Shown: in pieces, positions 1-5,790 of the stretch | Numbering within the stretch: the stretch's first letter is position 1 | How the letters are laid out: the number at the start of each line of letters is the position of its first letter | Origin: an uncultured Ruminococcus sp. | Lineage (GTDB): Bacteria; Bacillota; Clostridia; Oscillospirales; Ruminococcaceae | Length of the DNA stretch: 13,297 nucleotides | Direction of reading: 5' to 3' | NCBI GenBank assembly: GCA_910577575.1 | Contig: CAJTOG010000055.1 | Coordinates: 1 to 13,297, forward strand | Notes under the pieces: model-generated | Seen by the model: the letters and a program-made list of their open reading frames with translations, nothing else | Databases searched by the model: none | Told to the model about the DNA's origin: nothing | Made by a program: the position numbers and the translations under genes

Positions 1-122
1 AAATCACTGCTTATAACAATATTTTCTTTCTCTTCAGAAGCGTATGTTTTCAGAATTGATAAGGCTGAAAAATATATAGAAAATATAAAAGCAACAGCAA
101 AGACAATTGATTTGAATTTCAT
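1..122 (-). CDS. N-terminal part of a secreted protein with signal peptide (runs off the window)
   Basis: Only the first 40 residues are visible. The protein begins MKFKSIVFAVAFIFSIYFSA, a two-lysine start followed by a long hydrophobic core of about 17 residues, then LKTYA and the charged stretch SEEKEN. This is a classic Sec signal peptide with probable signal peptidase I cleavage after TYA, near residue 28. No lipobox cysteine is seen. The start is supported by a GGGTGA Shine-Dalgarno 7 bases upstream and by a promoter at 198-226 on the same strand. Function cannot be told from this fragment. The complementary strand is also open here but lacks these start signals. It is a separate transcription unit downstream of the rtcB genes. 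Confidence 0.68.
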   Translation of the reverse strand, partial: MKFKSIVFAVAFIFSIYFSALSILKTYASEEKENIVISSD

Positions 123-197
123 AGAGATTTCACCCAATTATATAAATAATATATATTCATATATATAAAAGATATACATTTGAAAAATTATAATATT

Positions 198-226
198 ATT
201 ATACCATAAAATAAATAATTTGTCTA
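198..226 (-). promoter_or_regulatory. Sigma-A promoter for the secreted-protein gene
   Basis: Read on the minus strand: TAGACA, 17-base spacer, TATAAT, with TG one base before the -10 (extended -10, TGGTATAAT). The -10 ends 76 bases before the ATG at 122, leaving an AT-rich leader of roughly 70 bases. The match and spacing are good for a housekeeping promoter. Confidence 0.65.
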
Positions 227-231
227 TAGTT

Positions 232-249
232 TTTAGAAAATTTTCTAAA
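232..249. repeat. Perfect 18-base palindrome at the end of the rtcB unit
   Basis: TTTAGAAAATTTTCTAAA is its own reverse complement and contains the stop codon of the small gene ending at 245. It is nearly pure A/T and has no GC stem, so it is a poor intrinsic terminator. It lies just upstream of the -35 of the next promoter and could be a weak operator or chance in AT-rich DNA. Confidence 0.3.
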
Positions 250-406
250 TTAATTTTTCAGGATGTTTAATTTTTCTGGAATATCTTTTTTCCTTTTCAG
301 CAATTCGTGTTATCGGATTAAGTCCATTCCAGTCACGGCGTTTTGAAATATCAAATTTGCGTTTTGCTTTCTTACTCATTTTTCCATAAGGTACAAATTT
401 CTCCAT
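245..406 (-). CDS. Small basic protein of 53 residues coupled to rtcB
   Basis: The protein starts MEKFVPYGKMSKKAKRKFD and continues with a tryptophan/proline centre (RRDWNGLNPITR) and a lysine/arginine-rich tail. It has no membrane segment, signal peptide or cysteine. The ATG lies 3 bases after the rtcB stop codon, and a GGGGAGGAA Shine-Dalgarno sits inside the last rtcB codons, so the two are almost certainly translationally coupled. The strong positive charge suggests RNA or ribosome binding, which would fit the neighbouring RNA ligase; that is an inference. I recognise no named family. The strong ribosome binding site and tight coupling make a chance ORF unlikely. Confidence 0.75.
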   Translation of the reverse strand: MEKFVPYGKMSKKAKRKFDISKRRDWNGLNPITRIAEKEKRYSRKIKHPEKLI

Positions 407-409
407 GAT

Positions 410-1615
410 TTATTCCTCCCCAGCCTTGAAATTATAAATAGGTTTGATAATATCATTTATTTCAACAGTATCACTTATGTTATCCACAATATCATCAATT
501 GACTTATAAACCATAGGACATTCGTCAAGAGTACCTGAATTGACAGAAGTTGTATAAATGCCTTTCATCTGCTTTTTATATTCTGAAACTGTAAAAGTTT
601 TTTTAGCCTGATTACGTGACATGATTCTGCCTGCTCCATGAGGTGCCGAAAAATTCCATTCCGGATTACCTTTACCCGTACAGATAAGACTTCCGTCTCT
701 CATGTTAATAGGGATAAGCAATCTTTCACCCAACTGAGCTGAAACTGCACCTTTTCGGAGAATCATTCTGTCAGTATCAATATAATTATGGATAGTGGTA
801 AACTGGTCAGTTATATGAAATCCCATACCTTTTATAATTTCATCCATCATAGCCTTACGATTAAGCATTGCAAATTCCTGAACAAGTTTCATATCATGGA
901 TATACTGTTCAAAAAGTTCGTTTTCAGTATATGCGAGTTCCTTGGGAACAGACGTTCTTTTAACATTCTGCATTTTTGTTATTTCAGTCTGAATTTGTTT
1001 CTGTTTTCCCTCTGACTTAAGCTGTGCAATAAGTTCGTCAACATCCTGCTGTGAACTTTTATTAAGACGACGGTATGCTTCATTCTGATAGTACTTTGCT
1101 GTTTCAACACCAAGATGACGTGAACCGGAATGAATAACAATATAAATTTTGCCGTCGCTTCCCTTATCTGCCTCTATGAAATGATTGCCGCCGCCAAGCG
1201 TTCCGATACTTCTTTCTGCACGGACAGAATTTATATATCTATAACAATAAAGCTGAGTAAGGTCGATTTTTTCATTATATCTGTGTGGTCTTTGCCGAAT
1301 ATCAAATCCTGACGGAATTTTTTCATAGATAAGTTTATCAAGCTTCTGAAGTTCAATATGCTTTTCTTTTAGAATAATTGTCTCCATTCCACAACCTATA
1401 TCAACTCCCACAAGATTAGGAATAGCTTTGTCAACAATTGTCATTGTTGTGCCTATTGTACAGCCTGCTCCTGCATGAACATCAGGCATAATGCGAATTT
1501 TTGCACCTTCACTCATTGATTGATTACAAAGTTCAATAATCTGTGAAATTGCAGTTTCATCAACAATGTCAGTAAAAATTTTAGCCGAGTTATATTTTCC
1601 GTTTAAAATAATCAT
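410..1615 (-). CDS. rtcB: RtcB-family RNA-splicing ligase (3'-phosphate / 5'-OH RNA ligase)
   Basis: RtcB enzymes join RNA 2',3'-cyclic phosphate or 3'-phosphate ends to 5'-hydroxyl ends using GTP and Mn2+, repairing or splicing tRNA and rRNA. This 401-residue protein has the family metal and guanylation motifs in order: VDIGCGME (Asp72, Cys75), GTLGGGNHFIE (Asn144, His145), IHSGSR (His162), IHNYID (His276) and SAPHGAGRIMSR, whose His326 matches the guanylated histidine of E. coli RtcB. DECPMVYK near residue 364 is also typical. Its length fits the short RtcB group rather than the ~480-residue form with inserts. I start it at the ATG at 1615, with AGAAAGGA 5 bases upstream. A longer in-frame GTG at 1651 falls inside a terminator hairpin and is unlikely. 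It lies downstream of the HD and RlaP genes, and its transcription must pass the terminator at 1640-1673. Confidence 0.93.
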   Translation of the reverse strand: MIILNGKYNSAKIFTDIVDETAISQIIELCNQSMSEGAKIRIMPDVHAGAGCTIGTTMTIVDKAIPNLVGVDIGCGMETIILKEKHIELQKLDKLIYEKIPSGFDIRQRPHRYNEKIDLTQLYCYRYINSVRAERSIGTLGGGNHFIEADKGSDGKIYIVIHSGSRHLGVETAKYYQNEAYRRLNKSSQQDVDELIAQLKSEGKQKQIQTEITKMQNVKRTSVPKELAYTENELFEQYIHDMKLVQEFAMLNRKAMMDEIIKGMGFHITDQFTTIHNYIDTDRMILRKGAVSAQLGERLLIPINMRDGSLICTGKGNPEWNFSAPHGAGRIMSRNQAKKTFTVSEYKKQMKGIYTTSVNSGTLDECPMVYKSIDDIVDNISDTVEINDIIKPIYNFKAGEE

Positions 1616-1639
1616 AAAGTTCCTTTCTGAGCTATTCGC

Positions 1640-1673
1640 AAAAAAATGCACCTCTGCTGGAACAGAAGTGCAT
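1640..1673 (-). terminator. Intrinsic terminator/attenuator in the rtcB leader
   Basis: On the minus strand TGCACTTCTG, loop TTCCAG, CAGAGGTGCA form a 10-bp stem (one G-U pair, plus a closing A-U), followed at once by seven T residues. This is a standard Rho-independent terminator. It sits between the promoter at 1832-1860 and the rtcB Shine-Dalgarno at about 1621-1629, so transcripts reaching rtcB must read through it. The G-U pair shows that the hairpin works as RNA on the minus strand (the other strand has a C-A mismatch). I did not find a long, convincing antiterminator pairing by eye. Confidence 0.8.
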
Positions 1674-1705
1674 ATAGACGCATTTAATCATATAAAGTTA
1701 TACTT

Positions 1706-1798
1706 TCAGATAATGCAGTATTGCAGGTAAGCTCCATGCTTTTGTTTGGATATGTATTCAATTGGTCTTAAATATTTTATCTGTATATATTTTAACAT
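1706..1798 (-). CDS. Possible 30-residue leader peptide of rtcB
   Basis: A short ORF begins at the first ATG suited to initiation after the consensus promoter and starts MLKYIQIKYLRPIEYISKQK. It is rich in Tyr, Ile and Lys, with no run of a single regulatory amino acid. An AGAAAGG box lies 12 bases upstream, which is long, and a closer GGTGAGAG is weaker. A second in-frame ATG, 12 bases further upstream, abuts the AGAAAGG too closely. The stop codon lies 33 bases before the terminator hairpin, the geometry expected for ribosome-mediated attenuation. It could also be a chance ORF in a plain leader RNA. Confidence 0.42.
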   Translation of the reverse strand: MLKYIQIKYLRPIEYISKQKHGAYLQYCII

Positions 1799-1831
1799 GG
1801 CTCTCACCATCCTTTCTGTAAATTATATGTT

Positions 1832-1860
1832 ATTATATCACGCTTTTTTGAATTTGTCAA
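1832..1860 (-). promoter_or_regulatory. Consensus sigma-A promoter upstream of the rtcB leader
   Basis: On the minus strand TTGACA, 17-base spacer, TATAAT: an exact match to the housekeeping consensus in both boxes and spacing. Transcription should start near 1825, giving a leader of about 210 bases before rtcB. A very strong promoter followed by a terminator argues for regulation by attenuation rather than at initiation. Confidence 0.85.
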
Positions 1861-1868
1861 GAGATTTA

Positions 1869-1908
1869 TAAAAATTTATTATAGTTCTTAAAAATCTATA
1901 AATTTTTA
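1869..1908. repeat. AT-rich inverted repeat upstream of the rtcB promoter
   Basis: TAAAAATTTAT (1869-1879) and its exact reverse complement ATAAATTTTTA (1898-1908) are separated by 18 bases. The pair begins 9 bases upstream of the -35 box. It could be an operator, an UP-element-like A/T tract, or a weak 3' end for the upstream HD/RlaP transcript. With pure A/T arms, chance cannot be excluded. Nothing else is recognisable between 1861 and the RlaP stop at 1980; no strong terminator follows that gene. Confidence 0.35.
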
Positions 1909-1979
1909 CTTGCTGTATAAATTAATCTTTTAGATAACAGTTTATTCATATTTCAAAAAGGCCAAGTCAAAAATTATTT

Positions 1980-2768
1980 TTATCTTATTACAACTCTTTC
2001 ATTTACTGATATAACAAATTCCCTTATTTTTTGAATATTGGGAATTTCAGGAATCTCAGTGTGTTCTTCAGCATAAGACATACGTTTTTTATAATCTTCA
2101 ACAAGACCAAAAAATTCATCGGTCGGCATACTGTTTTTGTCAAGAAATCCGCCGTTTCTGATATTCATAAGCAAATCATGTTCAGTTTCACGGTATGTAA
2201 TAATTTCGTATTTTTCGAGTATATCAATACACATAATATACAGTCTTATAAGATGCATCATATGTTTACCTATTTTATTATGCAGAATTGCATTTTTATT
2301 TCGTTTGCCGAGTGCTATTCCCTCTGATTTATTTTCAAGACGGTGAAACTGTGCAGTGGCATATCCGCTGAATGATTTTACAGCTTTTTTTGATAAAAAC
2401 ATTCTTCTGTTGTCAATAAGCTGTTTTCCTGTATCTGAAAGATACAGATAATGCTCCGGTTTAAGACCAAGTATTTCTATAGTATTGGGATTACAGTCAG
2501 TCAATAGACGAATCAGCTTTTTAAATGAATATATGGTTGTATCAGTTGCATTGTCAATTACCTGTTCAAAACTTTCCCCGCACAGAATTTCTTCTCTACT
2601 GTTCAATGCACATCCTCTTATATCAAGGTCGGAAGTATCCGTTTCCGTGCCATAGGCATGAGAACCACCCAGCCCAAGCAGTATAATATTATCCCCCAAA
2701 TGCCTGTTTTCATGCAGGAAATTATATTTTTCACCTGAAACAGCTTTTTTTATTTCATCAAGTTTCAT
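1980..2768 (-). CDS. RlaP-type predicted nucleotidyltransferase (RNA repair associated, DNA polymerase beta fold)
   Basis: The 262-residue protein carries the nucleotidyltransferase signature near its N-terminus: GLGGSHAYGTETDTSDLDIRG (residues 32-52), with the GS turn at 35-36 and the two metal-binding acids Asp47 and Asp49. This GSHAYGT...SDxDxRG form is characteristic of the family known as RlaP or YcgL-like nucleotidyltransferases (Pfam RNA_pol_Rpb2-unrelated, 'RNA repair pathway' group), often encoded beside RNA ligases. The rest is helical. The predicted role is transfer of a nucleotide to RNA ends or to a protein during repair; the substrate is unknown. Its ATG overlaps the stop codon of the HD gene (ATGA), so the two are co-translated. 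rtcB follows 364 bases downstream on the same strand, supporting a shared pathway. Confidence 0.8.
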   Translation of the reverse strand: MKLDEIKKAVSGEKYNFLHENRHLGDNIILLGLGGSHAYGTETDTSDLDIRGCALNSREEILCGESFEQVIDNATDTTIYSFKKLIRLLTDCNPNTIEILGLKPEHYLYLSDTGKQLIDNRRMFLSKKAVKSFSGYATAQFHRLENKSEGIALGKRNKNAILHNKIGKHMMHLIRLYIMCIDILEKYEIITYRETEHDLLMNIRNGGFLDKNSMPTDEFFGLVEDYKKRMSYAEEHTEIPEIPNIQKIREFVISVNERVVIR

Positions 2769-3529
2769 TTTATCTTCAGTACCTTTCTTGCATATGCAAC
2801 AGTTTGTCTCAGTGAATTTTCTTTATCAAATCCGGCAAGACGCATTTTATGTGAATGTACCAGAACTTCATCAAGGCGTTCATTAATTCCAGCGTTAATC
2901 AAATCTTTTTTCATAACGTACGGACGGGACATTATTTCAGTAAATTTGCTGAACCGCATCATAAGAAATTCTTCCGAATCATTTTTCTGAGGAATTTTTC
3001 CCAGCCCGTCACATATTGCAAGCTGAATGAGGTCGAATGGCTCAACTGCCGAATCAAAAAGTTTATTGGTATTTTTTATTCTTGATTTTGCTTCAGCCAT
3101 AATATTCGGCATCATGTGATATTCAGTCATATTCAAAACATAGTCAGTAATTTCCTGATTTACAGAAAGTCTTTTCAAAAATGATTTAACTAACGGAAGT
3201 CCCTCTTTCTCATGACCATATGAATGAATAATCCCGTTTACTTTTTCCGTAGTCATTGCCTTGCCGAAATCGTGACAAAGTGCCGAAAGCATGAATCCAA
3301 ACGGATTTTTTACTATACTGCGTCTTTTTGCAGCTTCATCAAGCACAAGCATAGTATGTGTCCATACATCTCCCTCTTTGTGATAATGTTCATTCTGAGG
3401 AAGATTAATAAGATATTTCAGTTCTGTAAAAAATCCGTCAAGCTTTTTTTCATGTTTCAGATTTTCAAAATATTCTGATGGCTTTTCACTTTTTAAAAGA
3501 ACATTTTTTAAATTGTTTATTATTTCCAT
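2765..3529 (-). CDS. HD-domain phosphohydrolase related to the HD domain of CCA tRNA nucleotidyltransferases
   Basis: This 254-residue soluble protein has HD-superfamily metal ligands in order: DVWTHTM (His58), ALCHDFGK (His86-Asp87), SYGHEKEG (His106), EYHMMP (His138) and a later Asp174 (ICDGLGK). The spacing and wording resemble the C-terminal HD domain of multifunctional CCA-adding enzymes, which has 2',3'-cyclic phosphodiesterase and phosphatase activity. No nucleotidyltransferase or CCA-binding domain is present in this polypeptide, but a separate nucleotidyltransferase overlaps it by 4 bases downstream, as if the two halves of such an enzyme were encoded apart. A role in processing damaged RNA ends before RtcB is inferred from this context. 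The start has AGGAAGTGA about 5 bases upstream and a consensus promoter at 3558-3586. Confidence 0.8.
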   Translation of the reverse strand: MEIINNLKNVLLKSEKPSEYFENLKHEKKLDGFFTELKYLINLPQNEHYHKEGDVWTHTMLVLDEAAKRRSIVKNPFGFMLSALCHDFGKAMTTEKVNGIIHSYGHEKEGLPLVKSFLKRLSVNQEITDYVLNMTEYHMMPNIMAEAKSRIKNTNKLFDSAVEPFDLIQLAICDGLGKIPQKNDSEEFLMMRFSKFTEIMSRPYVMKKDLINAGINERLDEVLVHSHKMRLAGFDKENSLRQTVAYARKVLKIK

Positions 3530-3557
3530 AAAATCACTTCCTGTATTTATTTATTAA

Positions 3558-3586
3558 ATTATAATATTATTTTATGGATTTGTCAA
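3558..3586 (-). promoter_or_regulatory. Consensus sigma-A promoter for the HD-RlaP genes
   Basis: On the minus strand TTGACA, 17-base spacer, TATAAT: an exact consensus, 28 bases upstream of the HD start codon, giving a leader of only about 20 bases. It is divergent from the plus-strand promoter at 3607-3635; the two -35 boxes are 20 bases apart. Confidence 0.82.
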
Positions 3587-3606
3587 ATGAATATTTCTTA
3601 AAAATA

Positions 3607-3635
3607 TTGCAAATTCTTACAATATATGTTATAAT
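3607..3635 (+). promoter_or_regulatory. Extended -10 promoter for the MetRS-like gene
   Basis: TTGCAA, 17-base spacer, TATAAT, with TG one base before the -10 (TGTTATAAT). The -10 ends 36 bases before the start codon, leaving about 30 bases of leader. That is too short for a T-box, so this synthetase gene is not controlled by an uncharged-tRNA riboswitch of the kind common on Firmicutes synthetase genes. Confidence 0.75.
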
Positions 3636-3671
3636 AAGACGGTAAAAAGAATAACCGAAAGGATAAAAAAT

Positions 3672-5675
3672 ATGTCAGAAAAAAAAGATAAGAAAAATTT
3701 TGAAATTCCCCGTCCTGAATTTCCTAAGCGTGCTGTTATTACAGCAGGTATGCCCTATGGAAACAAGGAGCTCCATTTTGGTCATGTCGGCGGTATGATG
3801 GTTTTTGCCGATACCTATGCACGTTTTCTGCGTGACAGAATCGGAAAAGAAAATGTTATTTTTGTTACGGGTACTGACTGCTATGGTTCACCCATTGCAG
3901 AAGGCTGGAGAGTAAAAGCCGAGAAAGGCGAATTTAATGGTACTTTAGAAGAATTTGTACAGGCTAATCATGACAAACAGGAAGAAACCCTTGAAAAATA
4001 TGGCATATCACCCAATCTCTTTGCAGCTTCCGGTCTTGGACGTTCCAAAGAAATTCATGCTGAAGTTACGGACTGGTTTATCAATTCACTTTATAAAAAA
4101 GGTCAGCTCAGTCAGATTTCAACAATGCAGTTTTATGATGATGAAGCATGCTGTTTCCTTAATGGCCGTCAGGTTATCGGAAAGTGTCCTGTTGAGGGAT
4201 GCAATTCTGAAAAGGGATATGCAGATGAATGTGATTTAGGTCATCAGTATATGCCTGAAAATCTGCTTAACCCTGTCAGCACCCTTACAGGCAAAACACC
4301 CTCTATGAAGCCTGTTACAAACTGGTATTTCAAACTGCGTGACTATGAACAGCTCATGAAAGAATGGATTGAAGAGCTGAAAAAACGTAAGAATATCCGT
4401 CCTGTTGTATGGAAAACAATTGACGAATTTTTAAAACCTCCCGTAATTTATATAAAGCGTGAATTTGAGGAAAAATATTTCTTACTTAAGGATTCAATGC
4501 CGGAACACAATTATCTTGAAGAAAAGAAAAAACCTTCTTTCACTGTTGAATTTTCAGCACTTTCTGATTGCGATGAAGTCTGCCGTATACTCACAGAAAA
4601 CGGAATCCGCTACAGAACAGGCAAAACTCTTGTTCCGTTCAGACTCACGGGAAATATTGAATGGGGAGTTCCTGCTCCGGTTATTGACGGTGTTGATGGA
4701 CTTACTGTATGGGTATGGCCTGAATCTCTCTGGGCACCTGTTTCATTTACTCAGACATATCTCGAACAATCAGGAAGAAACCGTGAAGAATGGAAAGACT
4801 ACTGGTGCAGCAAAGATTCAAATATTTATCAGTTTATCGGTCAGGACAATATATATTTCTATGGCATTGCCGAACCTGCTATGTGGATGGCACAACAGGA
4901 ATCAAAAGAAAAAACTGCAAATCCTCCTGATGGTGAATTACAGATGCCGATTATCGTTGCCAATCATCATATACTTTTCCTTGACAAAAAAGCATCAAGT
5001 TCAGGTGATGTAAAACCACCGATGGCTGATGCACTTCTGAATTACTATACTCCTGAACAACTACGTATGCACTGGCTTGGTCTTGGCCTCGGACAGCGTT
5101 CAGTAAGTTTCATGCCAAAACCGCTTAATCCGCTTGCAAATCCTGATGATACAGACCCTGTTGTAAAAGACGGTTTGCTTCTATCAAATGTATATAATCG
5201 TATGATTCGTACAGCTTTCTACACTGCACAGAATGAATTTGAAGGTATTCTTCCTGAACTTTCTCCGGAAGAAAATTTCATTGCTGATGCTAAAAAAGCT
5301 GTTCTGGAATATGAACGCTATATGGCGAAATTTGCATTTCATCAGTGTACGTATGTTCTTGACAGTTATATCAGGAATGGAAGCAAATATATGTCAAAAG
5401 CTCTTAATAATGTAAATCAAGATAAAAAACAAGCACTTGCCAATTTGTTTTATATTATCCGTATAGCAGGTATTCTGCTTCATCCCCTTGCACCTTTCGG
5501 TACTGAAAAACTGTGTGAATATTTACAGGTTGATGAAAGTATATGGTCATGGAATACTGTTTTTGAACCGCTGACTTATTTCACCGGAAAAAATCATAAA
5601 TTGAAATTTCTTCCCCCCCGTACAGATTTCTTTACACGTCATGAATCACAGTTTTCTAAAACTGATGAGAATTAA
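3672..5675 (+). CDS. Atypical methionyl-tRNA synthetase-like class I aminoacyl-tRNA synthetase
   Basis: The 667-residue protein has a class I catalytic domain with MetRS features: AGMPYGNKELHFGHVGG (HIGH motif as HFGH, 35-38), a zinc-knuckle region with Cys172, Cys177, Cys187 and His191 followed by NPVSTLTG, WGVPAP (331-336), and a helical anticodon-binding-like C-terminus ending LLHPLAPFGTEKL. Several signature residues differ. The usual GTDEHG reads GTDCYGSP (67-74). The KMSKS loop reads KASSS (440-444), keeping the first lysine and losing the second. About 40 extra residues lie between the zinc region and WGVP (roughly 255-325). No C-terminal tRNA-binding (EMAP-like) domain is present. It may be a working variant MetRS or a specialised paralogue; the window cannot show whether a standard metG exists elsewhere. 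GAAAGGAT lies about 7 bases before the ATG. It is divergent from the RNA-repair genes. Confidence 0.82.
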   Translation: MSEKKDKKNFEIPRPEFPKRAVITAGMPYGNKELHFGHVGGMMVFADTYARFLRDRIGKENVIFVTGTDCYGSPIAEGWRVKAEKGEFNGTLEEFVQANHDKQEETLEKYGISPNLFAASGLGRSKEIHAEVTDWFINSLYKKGQLSQISTMQFYDDEACCFLNGRQVIGKCPVEGCNSEKGYADECDLGHQYMPENLLNPVSTLTGKTPSMKPVTNWYFKLRDYEQLMKEWIEELKKRKNIRPVVWKTIDEFLKPPVIYIKREFEEKYFLLKDSMPEHNYLEEKKKPSFTVEFSALSDCDEVCRILTENGIRYRTGKTLVPFRLTGNIEWGVPAPVIDGVDGLTVWVWPESLWAPVSFTQTYLEQSGRNREEWKDYWCSKDSNIYQFIGQDNIYFYGIAEPAMWMAQQESKEKTANPPDGELQMPIIVANHHILFLDKKASSSGDVKPPMADALLNYYTPEQLRMHWLGLGLGQRSVSFMPKPLNPLANPDDTDPVVKDGLLLSNVYNRMIRTAFYTAQNEFEGILPELSPEENFIADAKKAVLEYERYMAKFAFHQCTYVLDSYIRNGSKYMSKALNNVNQDKKQALANLFYIIRIAGILLHPLAPFGTEKLCEYLQVDESIWSWNTVFEPLTYFTGKNHKLKFLPPRTDFFTRHESQFSKTDEN

Positions 5676-5758
5676 AAAATAAAAGTAACTGTTTGAAATT
5701 ATGAATAAATTGTAATCCAAATTATATATTTCTACAGAATGTAATAAAAGTCCACAAT

Positions 5759-5790
5759 AAAACGGAGTGTTTGAAACACTCCGTTTTATT
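5759..5790. terminator. Bidirectional intrinsic terminator between convergent genes
   Basis: ACGGAGTGTT and AACACTCCGT pair as a 10-bp GC-containing stem around a TGA loop, flanked by AAAA on the left and TTTTATTTTATA on the right. It can end both the plus-strand synthetase transcript and the minus-strand operon whose last gene stops at 5791. The 85 bases between the plus-strand stop codon and this hairpin show nothing further. Confidence 0.9.

Noticed and set aside
1..168. Plus-strand open frame of 55 codons entering from the left edge and stopping at 168.
   Set aside because: Rich in Ile/Asn/Lys as expected of AT-rich antisense DNA. The opposite strand has a promoter, ribosome binding site and signal peptide over the same bases. 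It cannot be fully excluded without upstream sequence.
1616..1651. Upstream GTG start that would add 12 residues to RtcB.
   Set aside because: The GTG lies inside the terminator hairpin and has no ribosome binding site, while the ATG at 1615 has AGAAAGGA at good spacing and the added residues do not resemble the family.
1909..1979. Terminator after the RlaP gene.
   Set aside because: The GGCC with flanking A/T runs near 1960 gives no stem longer than the 4-base palindrome; no acceptable intrinsic terminator was found.
3636..3671. Possible T-box riboswitch for the synthetase gene.
   Set aside because: The leader after the -10 is only about 36 bases; there is no specifier hairpin, T-box sequence or terminator.
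4459..5013. A 184-codon plus-strand frame within the synthetase gene.
   Set aside because: It is an alternative frame of the MetRS-like coding sequence, which has clear motifs throughout this interval; no independent start signals.
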